DNA from: Eurosta solidaginis | Lineage: Eukaryota; Arthropoda; Insecta; Diptera; Tephritidae | Length of the DNA: 64,000 bases | NCBI RefSeq assembly: GCF_040869045.1 | Contig: NC_090319.1 | Coordinates: 281,453,693 to 281,517,692, forward strand | Direction: 5' to 3' | In this document: positions 32,100 to 42,775 of the stretch, piece after piece | Numbering within the stretch: position 1 is the stretch's first letter | Layout of the letters: each line of letters begins with the position of its first letter | Program-made: the position numbers and the translations under genes | Notes under the pieces: model-generated | The model's database searches: none | The model's input: only the letters and a program-made list of their open reading frames with translations | What the model was told of the DNA's origin: nothing

Positions 32100-33085
32100 T
32101 ACTCGACAGCGACTATTTATTATTTTATTAGTAGCTTATTGTCGTTTGCGAATTTCTATCGTCGAGTTATCGGGTTGTTAACGGCTTATTATCGCCTTTT
32201 CATCGGCCTTTTATTGGTTTCTTATCGGCTTATGTACGGTTACGGGTGTGTATTCTGCCTGAATTTTTATCGGTATTTTTCATAGTAAACCGACGAGTCA
32301 TCGTAAACAAATCCATAACCCGTTTATAACAAATTGGCAACACTCCGATAACAAATCCATAACTTTTTTGTGAACAAATCTATAACTCTTTGATAACAGC
32401 CGATAATATTTCGATAGAAAGTCAATACTAAATCAATAACTTTTCAATAACAAATTGATAACATATTTATAGCACACCGATAGTTTCTCGATCGTAAACC
32501 GAAAATTTTTCGCAATTTTTTCGATAACGAATTGGTAGCACTCTGATATCTAATCGATAATTTTCGATATTTTTTCGATATAAAATGGACAACATTAATC
32601 GAGAGCTTTTCGATAAAAAAAGATCACTCCTCCATAAGGCACGATGACTTATATTGTGTTGTGATAGCGAATATTTTGGGGAATGCTATCAATATTGATG
32701 GTCCTTTGCCGGATATAGATCCGGTACATTCTGGTAACAAAAACCTTTAAAGTGCAATGCCGACCAACTTGGGAACGATTTACTATGATCACATTGAACC
32801 TTCTAGGTCATAACGCCCCTCACACCCTAAATCGATTAGAAACTTGGGGTCGCCTTAGAATCGCCTGCTAAAGAAACAGGATTAGTCACGGGTAGGTGAG
32901 GCTGATAACTTATCTATTACCTTTGCCTTCGTTTGAAAGTTTATAACGCTTCAACTACAAATCGATAACCTATCTACACCTTGTGGTTAACATACCAATA
33001 ACTCACCGAATAAAAATTTATTAACACGTCAATGTGGTATCAATAACAAAGCGAAACACATCGATAACACACCGGCAACGCGCTG
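32100..33085. repeat. Diffuse TTATCG / CGATAA motif array
   Basis: From 32100 to 32285 TTATCGG-type words recur every 10-25 bases on the plus strand ('ttattatcgccttttcatcg', 'ttatcggcttatg'). From about 32400 to 32620 and 32930 to 33085 the complement dominates ('cgataac', 'tcgataa', 'cgatag'). The interval 32640-32930 is different sequence ('ttgccggatatagatccgg', 'tgaaccttctaggtcataac') that looks like a separate dispersed repeat. The array may be a degenerate minisatellite. Confidence 0.6.
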
Positions 33086-34560
33086 CCCGTTTCAATTCCG
33101 GCTTCAGTTTTGACTTAAAATCTTTCCTTGTCTCTTCCTTCCTTTGTTTTCCCTTTTTTGATTTCTTTTCCTTGTCTTTGCTTGACTTATTCCCGCAACT
33201 GTGACGATAACCATAAACATCGTTTTTATCATCCACATCATTACCGACATTGTTATTACGCTTACACTTACCTTACGCTTACATTTGGAATTCGTCCATA
33301 CCGTGAACAAAAATGTTTACACTTCAAAAAAGGTAGTCAGCACAGACGAGATAGAGTACCTGCTGTAATTGAGGAATGAATCGGCGTACTCACACCTCAT
33401 AGTTGACAGTGACAAATGGTAAGTAGCGCCCATTTCAGAAAGTTCGTCTCTTCCTCGAAAGAGTATAAGTTTAATAATTACTCATACTTAAATGAACGTC
33501 TCTCCGTCGGGAACATTTCGAAAGTATCCACAACAACGATATTCCACCTTTACTTAATCTTTAATTTCAATTTTATTTGCTCCGGTATTCTTTTTTACGT
33601 CAATCTATCTGCGTACTATACTTGACCCACATACATTCACAAGCATCTGGTCTGGAAAACTATACACTAACATTATTATTAATTACACAATAAGGTAGAG
33701 CAAATGCTACAAGAGGCTTGAGTAGCATTTTATAAAAAAAATGTTCTAGAAGACAAGAGAAAAAGAAGAAGATACGCAACAAAAAAATTGCATCATCAGT
33801 CACTTTACCCAGATGAGCTCAACTGTTCACGCTTAACTGCAGGTGGCAGCTTGTTATTAGAGCTATTGACAACTGTAGATTACAACAACAGCTTAAAATG
33901 CACGTGTACGCGCATCACCATCTAATAATTGTTATCTCAATTTTTTTTCGCATTTAGGTTTTGTACTTTAAATCTCTGAAGTGACGCGAAGACTTGTTGG
34001 TTGTCGTTTGAGTATAAAAGAATTGAACTTTTGCCATTCTTGAAGAGCAAAGTGCGTATAATGAATGTATAAAGGAGCAAAAAAGAAAGTGAAAATGAGC
34101 AATTAAAGTTTTTGTTAAGCGAAAAATGTGAATATTTATGTAAGAAAGTTGTTCCTCTTTTCTTTGTGGCCATAACTAAGCGCAAAGTTGTAGTTTTGCC
34201 GCATAGTCATGGCTGTCATGGAATCCAAGTCGGTTTTGCGTTTTGTCGGAATTACAAACCAATATTGATTTAAATTGGTGTCATAAAACCGTATTGGTTT
34301 TGCTCTTTTCGAACATAAATAAAAGCGGCAATTTTGATGTTAATTTTTTTGGCAAAATTTTATAAAATAATGATTTTCTGCATCTAAACAGAAATAAAAA
34401 AGGTAATAGTCCAGTTGAGGGGTCGACTGTTAATACGCTACCAAAAATATCGTAACGTAAAAAAGCAAAAAAAATTAAAAATTAGTATAAATCCGTTGTG
34501 TGATAAGAAACTACTACGTAGATTAGTATTACATACTTCATTACAGTCAATACAAAAAAA
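33086..34560. other. No gene seen
   Basis: Short frames on both strands (for example lysine-rich frames near 33021-33310) come from pyrimidine-rich stretches and have no domains. No RNA gene or repeat is recognised. Confidence 0.4.
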
Positions 34561-34596
34561 GTTTCCCCCCCCCCCCCCCCCTTGGAACCGCGCATG

Positions 34597-34757
34597 TGTG
34601 CCAAGACGACGGATTTATTCTATAACATAAGTTCAGGCACCTGATTGGGGTTCAGCCGGTTGCTCGTCAAACAAATTCTGGTAACACTGTGGGCATATTC
34701 AGTTTAAGTAAAGGCTTTATTTACCGGGCAGTTCAACGTAACCTAACCTAAAGCCAG
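34597..34757 (+). mobile_element. LINE 3' end fragment
   Basis: The sequence 'ggatttattctataacata', 'cacctgattgggg', 'gcatattcagttta', 'ggctttattta' and 'gcagttcaacgtaacctaac' matches the 3' end of the LINE at 10860-10985. It is 5' truncated and follows an ~18-C homopolymer near 34565-34582. Confidence 0.75.
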
Positions 34758-35139
34758 ATGCAAAAGATGCAGAAATTGTATTGAGAAATTCACAAAATTT
34801 TAAGGATCTCTTCACTGTACTGACCAAGTTTCTGGGCACTCGACACATCAGTCAACCTACTTTTTTGTAGTTTCTTGTTCAGCTAGGCATGGAAATCGAA
34901 AAGGAGTTCTGTGGTATTTCCTATTTTAAATCATAATACTAATACATTTCTCATGTTAACGGAGCTTCGTGCAATGTTTTCAGCCTACCCTTTTCCTTTA
35001 TATATAAAAGTGGTCTCCCACGCCACCTTACCCTTTTTTCAAAGCTCCCATTCTTATTGATATGTAAACTCATGTTGCTCACAGTATGGAGGAATAGGAA
35101 ATATAAGCGTAGGTGGGAAATTCGAAGCCAGAAGCGAGA
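34758..35139. other. No feature recognised
   Basis: No supported frame or repeat in this linker. Confidence 0.4.
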
Positions 35140-35910
35140 CCGGATGGCGTATTATCAATTTATTATTGAAGTACTAATGGTTTTTATCGATGAGTTATCG
35201 GTTTGTTATCGAGGTGAAGGTTATGTGTGCGTTATCAATTTCTTATCAACATGTTGTCGGGTTTTATAGATGCGTTATAGAAAAGTTAACGAAATGTTAT
35301 CAAAAATAATCGAGTACTATGGGTTTGCTATTGAAAGGCTATCGAGTCGTTATCAAAAGGACATCTATTTTTTATAAAAAGTTACCGAATTGTTTTGAAA
35401 AGTTATCGAGTATTTATTGAAAAGTTGTCGATATGTGAAAGTTGTTCGCGAAAACTTATCCATTTGTATTTGAAGTATCACCATTTTTTTATCGGCCGGC
35501 GTGTTATCGGTTTGTTTTAGAAAAAATATCGTATTTCTTTAAAAAGTTATCGAATTTTATCAAAAATGTTATCATCGAAAACTTACCGCTTACTGATCTA
35601 AAAGTAACCTATGTGTTATCAAAATGTTAACGATTTGTTATCGAAAAGTTATCGATTTGCTATCTGAGCTATTTTAATTTTTTATCGGCGTGTTGTCGAC
35701 GTGATACCGAAAAGTTATATAAAACCTCTCGATATTGCAATTTTATCGATATATTGTGCACCCAATTTCGTATCGTGTTACCAATTCGTATCGTCGTGCT
35801 ATATATTTGTTATCACCGCCTCATCGGTTTATTATGAAACAGATACAAATAAAACTTTCAGTATGAAATCGATAACACATCTGTAACTCGTCGATAACAA
35901 GGCGATAAGA
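35140..35910 (+). repeat. TTATCG-rich degenerate minisatellite
   Basis: Words such as 'gttatcga', 'ttatcggtttgttatcg' and 'aaaagttatcgatttg' recur every ~20 bases through about 750 bases, with the last part switching to 'cgataac'. It is related in composition to 32100-33085. No coding content; the small frames here follow the repeat. Confidence 0.7.
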
Positions 35911-36092
35911 AAGCAAGTTACGATTTAAGTTTATTCATAATTTTTCATGAGAACGAATTTAATATAATAAAGCTACAAAATAAGGAAGGGAAAAACCTAA
36001 TGCGAAAGTTCGTTTATTAAGCTTTCCAATCAACTTTGTTGTCTTTAATTATCTTTCAATTTCCTTGTATACATATTAGAGCAGGTCAAATT

Positions 36093-37183
36093 TTTTATAC
36101 TCAGTTGAGCAGAGCTCACAGAGTATATTAACTTTGATTGGATAACGGTTGGTTGTACAGGTATAAAGGAATCGAGATAGATATAGACTTCCATATATCA
36201 AAATCATCAGTATCGAAAAAAAAATTTGATTGAGCCATGTCCGTCCGTCCGTCCGCCCGCTAACACAATAACTTGAGTATATTTGGAGGTATCTTGATGA
36301 AATTTGGTATGTAGGTTCCTGGGCATTCATCTCAGATCTCTATTTAATATGAACGAAATCGGACTATAACCACGCCCACTTTTTCGATATCGAAAATTTC
36401 GAAAAACCCAAAAAGTGCGATAATTCATAACCAAAGACGGATAAAGCGATGAAGCTTGGAAGGTGAGTTAAACTTATGATGCAGAATAGAAAATTAGTAA
36501 AATTTTGGACAACGGGCCTGGCACCGCCCACTTTTAAAAGAAGGTAATTTAAAAGTTTTGCAAGCTGTAATTTGGCAGTCGTTGAAGATATCATGATGAA
36601 ATTTGGCACGAACGTTACTCCTATTACTATATACATATATGCTTAATAAAAATTAGCAAAATCGGAGAACTACCGCGCCCACTTTTAAACAAAAATTTTT
36701 TTAAGTCAAATTTTAACAAAAAATTTAATATCTTTACAGTATATAAGTAAATTATGTCAACATTCAACTCCAGTAATGATATGGTGTAACAAAATACAAA
36801 AATAAAATAAAATTTCAAAATGGGCGTGGCTCCGCCCTTTTTCATTTAATTTGTCTAGGATACTTTAATGCTATAAGTCGAACAAAAATGTACCAATCCT
36901 TGTGAAATTTGGTTGGCGCTTAGATTCTAGGACGATAAATATCGGTTGAAGCCACGCCCAGTTTTTATACAGAGTTGACCGTCTGTCCTTCCGCTCGGAC
37001 GTTAACACGATATATTGAGCAAAAATGGATATATCTTTACTAAACTCAGTTCACGTACTTATCTGAACTCACTTTGTATTGTTATAAAAAATGGCCGAAA
37101 TCCGACTATGACTACGCCCAATTTTTCGATATCGAAAATTACGAAAAATTTAAAAAATGCCATAATTCTATACCAAATACGAA
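36093..37183 (+). mobile_element. Helentron A, 5' part (continues at 46574)
   Basis: Head 'ttatactcagttgagcag', a short GTCC tract near 36237-36260, and both noncoding blocks with TTTTCGATATCGAAAA at 36381-36396 and 37123-37138. It stops at 'ataccaaatacgaa', where Helentron B begins. The missing continuation 'aaagggatgaaac' is found at about 46577. The right half is listed separately. Confidence 0.85.
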
Positions 37184-38475
37184 CAAGTAAGGAAGGCTAA
37201 GTTCGGGTGTAACCGAACATTACATACTCAGTTGAGAGCTATGGAGACAAAATAAGGGAAAATCACCATGTAGGAAAATGAACCTAGGATAACCCTGGAA
37301 TGTGTTTGTATGACATGCGTATCAAATGGCAGGTATTAAAGAGTATTTTACGAGGGAGTGGGCCATAGTTCTATAGATGGACACCTTTTCGAGATATCGC
37401 CATAAAGGTGGACCAGGGCTGACTCTAGAATTTGTTTGTACGATATGGGTATCAAATGAAAGGTGCTAATGAGTATTTTAAAAGAGAGTGGGCCTTAGTT
37501 CTACGGCTTTTCGAGATATCGCCATAAAGGTGGACCATGGGTGACTCTAGAATTTGTTTGTACGATATGGGTATCAAATGAAAGGTGTTAATGAGTATTT
37601 TAAAAGGGAGTGGGCCTTAGTTCTATAGGTGGACGCCTTTTCGGGATATCGTTATAAAGGTGGACCAGTGGTGACTCTAGAATGCGTTTGTACAATAAGG
37701 GTATCAAACGAAAGGTGTTAATGAGTGTTTTAAAAGGGAGTGGGCCTTAGTTCTATGGGTTGACGCCTTTTCGAGATATTGCCATAAAGGTGGACCGGGG
37801 ATGACTCTAGAATTTGTTTGTACGATATGGGTATCAAATGAAAGGTGTTAATGCGTATTTTAAAAGGGAGTGGGCCTTAGTTCTATAGGTGGGTGCCTTT
37901 TTGGGATATCGTTATAAAGGTGGACAGGGGTGACTCTAGAATTAGTTTGTACGATATGGGTACCAAATAAAAGGTGTTAATGAGTATTTTAAAAGGGAGT
38001 GTGCCTTAGTTCTATGGGTGGGCGCCTTTTCGAGATATTGCCATAAAGGTGGACCAGGGGTGACTCTAGAATTAATTTGTACGATATGGATATCAAATGA
38101 AAGGTGTTAATGAGTAGTTCTATGGGTGGACGCCTTTTCGAGATATCGCCATAAAGGTGGACCAGGGATGACTCTAGAATGCGTTTGTACAATATGGGTA
38201 TCAAACGAAAGTTGTTAATGAGTATTTTAAAAGGGAGTGGGCCTTAATTCTATAGGTGGACGCCTTTTCGGGATATCGTTATAAAGGTGGACCTGGGTTG
38301 ACTCTAGAATGCGTTTGTAAATTATGGGTATCAAACGAAAGGTGATAATGAGTATTTTAAAAGGGAGTGGGTCTTAGTTCTATAGGTGGACGCCTTTTCG
38401 ATATATCACCATAAAGGTGGACCAGGGGTGACTCTATAATGTGTATGTACAATATGGGTGTCAAATTAAAGGTAT

Positions 38476-39168
38476 TGTAACGAATTTGCTGCAAATCCTC
38501 TTATTTGCAATCCTCTGCTAAGTTCGAATCACTAAACTGTTGAATAAATAACTCCAATATTGAATGATGGAAAAATGGCCTTTATTAAAGTACTTCACAA
38601 TAACACTTATACTTTGCTACTCGCTGGCTTAATAGCCAAACTGATTAATAACTCAAATGAAACTCTACTATTGGCCGCCAGATCGCGTGCTTAAGCAAAC
38701 TGATTGATAGCTCAACTCAAACTGAATTACTTCTTACTCGCCTGCCCCGCTTTTATAGTTTACGCTGCATACTTCTAGGCTCTTCGATTTCCAGAACTTA
38801 CTAGTTTGTTTCGGCTACAAAATCGCCAGCCACAACTACGTGCACAAATTATTGCTCTCTCTTGTGACAACTCAGATAAGATATATGCATGTGTTTGTGC
38901 ATTGCCGCTCCGCTGTTCGTTTACGTACATATGTGTAGACGCAATTATTTATTCGTTTATGTAGATACATAATGATTGATGTGAATGTTTGTAGTTTACA
39001 GTCTCTCGCGCATACATAGGCGTATAAGTAAATGCATCTGTGTGTGACTTATTTCGGCTGCCTTATATATGTGTATACACGATTTGATTATTGACGTAAA
39101 TACTGCATATCGTGGCCTTAGCATCGCCTTAGTGATGGGATAACTTAGTGATGCTATTATCCGTGACA
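38476..39168 (-). repeat. 3' LTR of the gypsy element
   Basis: 693 bp, intact ends TGTCAC...GTTACA on the minus strand. It contains AATAAA-type signals on the minus strand near 'ctttaataaaggcc'. Confidence 0.92.
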
Positions 39169-39179
39169 CTGCCCTCCAC

Positions 39180-42100
39180 CTAAGTCTGATCGTCCCGGTC
39201 AGACAAATCTCTCGATCTAAACGTTGCCAGCCTTTCCAAATGGACCACTTTCATTTTGGTTCGTGGTGTATCGATGGTTTGTATGCGGTACACTACATCG
39301 TTGATCCGTTTTACAACTTTGTATGGGCCTTCCCAATTACACTGCAATTTTGGGGACAAGCCTTTTTTACGTTGTGGGTTGTATAACAGCACCAAATCTC
39401 CTTCCTGAAAACCTTCTGAATTAATTGCTTTATCATATCTGGCTTTCATCTTGTCACTCATAATCTTTGTTCGTTGCCTTATCAGATCATGTATTTCTCT
39501 TAGCTCTTTTTCCAAATTACTAGTGGATTTCCTGACATTTCTCTCCGCATTGGCATCTATCCCAAACTTCAAATCAGCTGGCAGTCTAAGGTCATTGCCA
39601 AAAATTACTTTTGCAGGGGTTTGGCCCGTTGTCTCATGCACTGCTGATCGGTAAGCCATCAAGAATAATGGTATGCGGGTATCCCATTCTTTATGGTACT
39701 TGTCTACTATTTTCCTTAAGTGCTCCTCCAATGTTCTATTGAATCGATCTACCATACCATCGGATTGAGGATGCAATGCAGTTGTCCGTGTTTTTCGAAT
39801 GCCCAATGACTTACACATTTCCTGGAACACAGCTGATTCGAAATTCCTGCCTTGGTCAGAATGTAACTCCATTGGTACACCATACCTTGCAACCCATTCG
39901 TTTTTAACCACTTCTGCTACTGTTTCTGCTTCTTGGTTTGGGATTGGGTATACCTCTGGCCATTTACTGAAATAATCCATAACCACCAGTACGTATTTAT
40001 TTCCGCGGTTGCTAGTAGGAAATGGACCTGCGACATCCATGGCGATCTTTTCAAATGGCGCACCTGAGTTATATTGCTTCATCTGGCCATGACTTCGTGT
40101 TCTGGGCCCTTTCGCTCTGCTGCAAACATCGCAGTTCGCAATCCACTCAGTGACCGACTGACGGCAACCAACCCAATAGAATCTCTGTTTAATCTTCTTG
40201 AGAGTCTTCGTGATTCCAAGATGACCTCCGCTTGGACCATTATGCAGCTCGCTGAGCACGTCAGGAATCCTCTTTCTGGGAACAACTATCAATTTATTCT
40301 TGTATTTACCATCCTCACTCTCCCATACTCGATGAAGGCAACCGGATATCAATTCTAAACTGTTCCACTGTGCCCAATATGACTTCGCAATGGGACTCTC
40401 TGCTGACATCTCTTCCCTGTTTGGTCTTTCATTTCGTTCGAGCCCTTGCATAACACGTGACAGATCCGCATCTTCTAGCTGGCACTTTCTTAGCTGTTCC
40501 TTGTCCCATTCATCTGTACATGTTATATTCATTAGCCGGACATCTATAATGTCTTCTTTAGCCTCGGCTTTTGAACAGTGCTTGCATTCCAAACTACATG
40601 GTCTTCGTGACATTGCATCAGCATTTCCATGGGTACTACCTTTTCGATGCTCAATGGAAAAGTCGTAGCTTTGTAGTCGCTCGATCCACCGTGCCAATTG
40701 TCCTTCCGGATTACGGAACTGCAGAAGCCATTTCAACGCTGCGTGGTCTGTCCTGACACGGAATCGCTGGCCGTAGAGGTATTTGTGAAAATGTTTAATG
40801 CACTCTACCAATGCCAACAGCTCTCTCCGCGTAACACAGTAGTTCCTCTCTGGTTTTCCAATCGAACGGCTGTAATATGCAACTATCTTCTCCTGTCCAT
40901 CGACCAGTTGTGATAAAACGCCTCCTATAGCATATCCACTCGCATCTCTATCTAGAATAAATGTTGCTCCTGGAATCGGATATGCTAACATTGGGGCAGT
41001 GCATAAACGCTCCTTCAATGTTCGGAAAGCCACTTCTTGCTCCTTCTTCCATTCAAAAGCTTTGTTTTTTCTTGTAAGCTCATGGAGGCTATGGGCTACG
41101 CTGGAAAAATTTGGTACAAATCGGCGGTAATATGTGCACAGCCCAAGAAAACTTCTCAATTCATGTAGGTTCTGTGGTCTTGGCCAATCCTTTACTGCCT
41201 CTATCTTTTCATTCGCTGTACAGACACCTTCTGTAGTTACTTTGTGGCCCAAATAATTTACTTCCTTTTTAAACAGCGTACACTTTTTGGGACTTAACTT
41301 CAGACCAGCGCCAGCTATTCTCTGGAAAACTTCCTCCAAGTTCTTAAGATGTTCATCAAAACTCTTGCCCAATACGATGTTGTCGTCCAGGTACACCAAG
41401 CATGTTTTCCAATGTATTCCTTTCAGTACCTGATTCATGAGTCTCTCAAAAGTAGATGGTGCATTACAAAGTCCAAAAGGCTTCACTGTAAATTGCCAAA
41501 GACCATCACCGACACTGAAAGCTGTTTTCTCTTTATCTTCCTCCTTCACCTCAACTTGCCAATAGCCGCTTTTCAAGTCCAGTGTGGAAAACCATTTCGT
41601 ACCAGATAGCGAGTCCAGAGTGTCGTCAATTCTTGGCAATGGGTAGCTATCCTTTTTCGTAACGTCATTTAACTTCCGGTAGTCCACGCAAAACCTCATT
41701 TTTCCATCCTTCTTCTTTACAAGTACTACCGGTGAGCTCCATGGACTAGCTGATGGTTCGATGACGCCGCTGTCGCTCATTTCTTGTATAATTTGACTCA
41801 CCACTTGCCGCTTCGCCAGTGGAACACTGCGTGGAGCTTGACGTATCGGCCTCGCGTCTCCAGTGTCAATTTGATGTTTCACAACATTGGTGCGGCCTGG
41901 TTTGGAACCTTCCTGGTCAAATATGTTCGCGTACTTTAGGAGCAGTTGTTTTGCCTTACTCTGATAGGCGTCCTCTATCCCCTGCGTCCATGCCGTGATG
42001 TCATTTGAAAGATCAGTATTACTAGTTGAGACGTGTTCCTGGAGCTGTTCACAGTTAATAACTACTTCAGCCTCTTGGCATCTTCCCAAAATAGCTCCTT

Positions 42101-42668
42101 TAGTCAGTTTGAGTGGTGACTTGAACTCATTGAGTACTCTTACCGGAATACGTCCATCTTGTTTTGTCAACGCCAGGGTTTTTCCTACAAGTATGTTCAG
42201 TGCTGATTTGTTTGCTGCTTCGACAACCCACAATTTGTTTGTCCCACAATCTCCATCAACCTTTGCCCAGATGACTGCTTCGGATTTTGGTGGTATTCGC
42301 TGACTCTCTTCCACCAGCACTCGTTTACTGCTGTAGCCTCTCTCGTAGCCGAAATTAAGTGTTACATCCATGTTCTTATATCGCATCGTCTTGCTTTGCA
42401 TGTCAATCTTGATGCCCTGGTCGATTAAAAAGTCCACTCCAATTATGATTTCATCAACAATCTCTGCCACCATAAAATTGTGTACTACCGTGACGTTCCC
42501 AATTGCGACTTCACATGATACTTCTCCTAGAACCGTGCTGTCTTCTCCAGTGGCTGTACGCAATCTTGCTCCATGCAATGGTCTTATCTTCTTGTTGACT
42601 AAATCCGCTCGAATGATGGAATGAGATGCACCCGTATCTACAGTCAGTAAACGTTCCTTTCCATCCAC
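39180..42668 (-). CDS. pol: Ty3/gypsy Pol polyprotein: protease, RT, RNase H, integrase
   Basis: The open frame is 1162 codons. Near the N-terminus 'LLTVDTGAS' gives the aspartic protease DTGA. The reverse transcriptase follows with 'FSTLDLKSGYWQ' (motif A Asp) and 'CLVYLDDNIVLG' (YLDD active site, about residue 425). RNase H has 'FILDRDASGYAIGG' and 'RVRTDHAALKWLL'. Integrase has the zinc-binding 'GHLGITKTLKKIKQRFYW' and 'CDVCSRAK', then 'IAMDVAGPFP' (Asp) and 'LHSDQGRNFES' (Asp). The expected catalytic Glu motif reads 'QSDGMVDRFNRT', with Asp in the usual Glu place, which probably impairs integration. The C-terminus has a GPY/F-like 'WEGPYKVVKRI'. The frame begins in protease; the link to gag is in another frame. 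The product would act in cytoplasmic particles and then in the nucleus. Confidence 0.92.
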   Translation of the reverse strand: MDGKERLLTVDTGASHSIIRADLVNKKIRPLHGARLRTATGEDSTVLGEVSCEVAIGNVTVVHNFMVAEIVDEIIIGVDFLIDQGIKIDMQSKTMRYKNMDVTLNFGYERGYSSKRVLVEESQRIPPKSEAVIWAKVDGDCGTNKLWVVEAANKSALNILVGKTLALTKQDGRIPVRVLNEFKSPLKLTKGAILGRCQEAEVVINCEQLQEHVSTSNTDLSNDITAWTQGIEDAYQSKAKQLLLKYANIFDQEGSKPGRTNVVKHQIDTGDARPIRQAPRSVPLAKRQVVSQIIQEMSDSGVIEPSASPWSSPVVLVKKKDGKMRFCVDYRKLNDVTKKDSYPLPRIDDTLDSLSGTKWFSTLDLKSGYWQVEVKEEDKEKTAFSVGDGLWQFTVKPFGLCNAPSTFERLMNQVLKGIHWKTCLVYLDDNIVLGKSFDEHLKNLEEVFQRIAGAGLKLSPKKCTLFKKEVNYLGHKVTTEGVCTANEKIEAVKDWPRPQNLHELRSFLGLCTYYRRFVPNFSSVAHSLHELTRKNKAFEWKKEQEVAFRTLKERLCTAPMLAYPIPGATFILDRDASGYAIGGVLSQLVDGQEKIVAYYSRSIGKPERNYCVTRRELLALVECIKHFHKYLYGQRFRVRTDHAALKWLLQFRNPEGQLARWIERLQSYDFSIEHRKGSTHGNADAMSRRPCSLECKHCSKAEAKEDIIDVRLMNITCTDEWDKEQLRKCQLEDADLSRVMQGLERNERPNREEMSAESPIAKSYWAQWNSLELISGCLHRVWESEDGKYKNKLIVVPRKRIPDVLSELHNGPSGGHLGITKTLKKIKQRFYWVGCRQSVTEWIANCDVCSRAKGPRTRSHGQMKQYNSGAPFEKIAMDVAGPFPTSNRGNKYVLVVMDYFSKWPEVYPIPNQEAETVAEVVKNEWVARYGVPMELHSDQGRNFESAVFQEMCKSLGIRKTRTTALHPQSDGMVDRFNRTLEEHLRKIVDKYHKEWDTRIPLFLMAYRSAVHETTGQTPAKVIFGNDLRLPADLKFGIDANAERNVRKSTSNLEKELREIHDLIRQRTKIMSDKMKARYDKAINSEGFQEGDLVLLYNPQRKKGLSPKLQCNWEGPYKVVKRINDVVYRIQTIDTPRTKMKVVHLERLATFRSRDLSDRDDQT

Positions 42669-42775
42669 ATGTCCTCCGACAGTAAGATTGTTTGACCTTC
42701 TTCCAATTTGTGAGATAGAGATTATGGGGCATTCAATTGAGGGAGACAGCTGTCGCCCCTTGCGGCTGACTCGCT

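Noticed and set aside
33021..33310. Lysine-rich frames on the minus strand
   Set aside because: They come from a pyrimidine-rich stretch (TTTCC/TTCTT) on the plus strand. No domain or conservation can be claimed.
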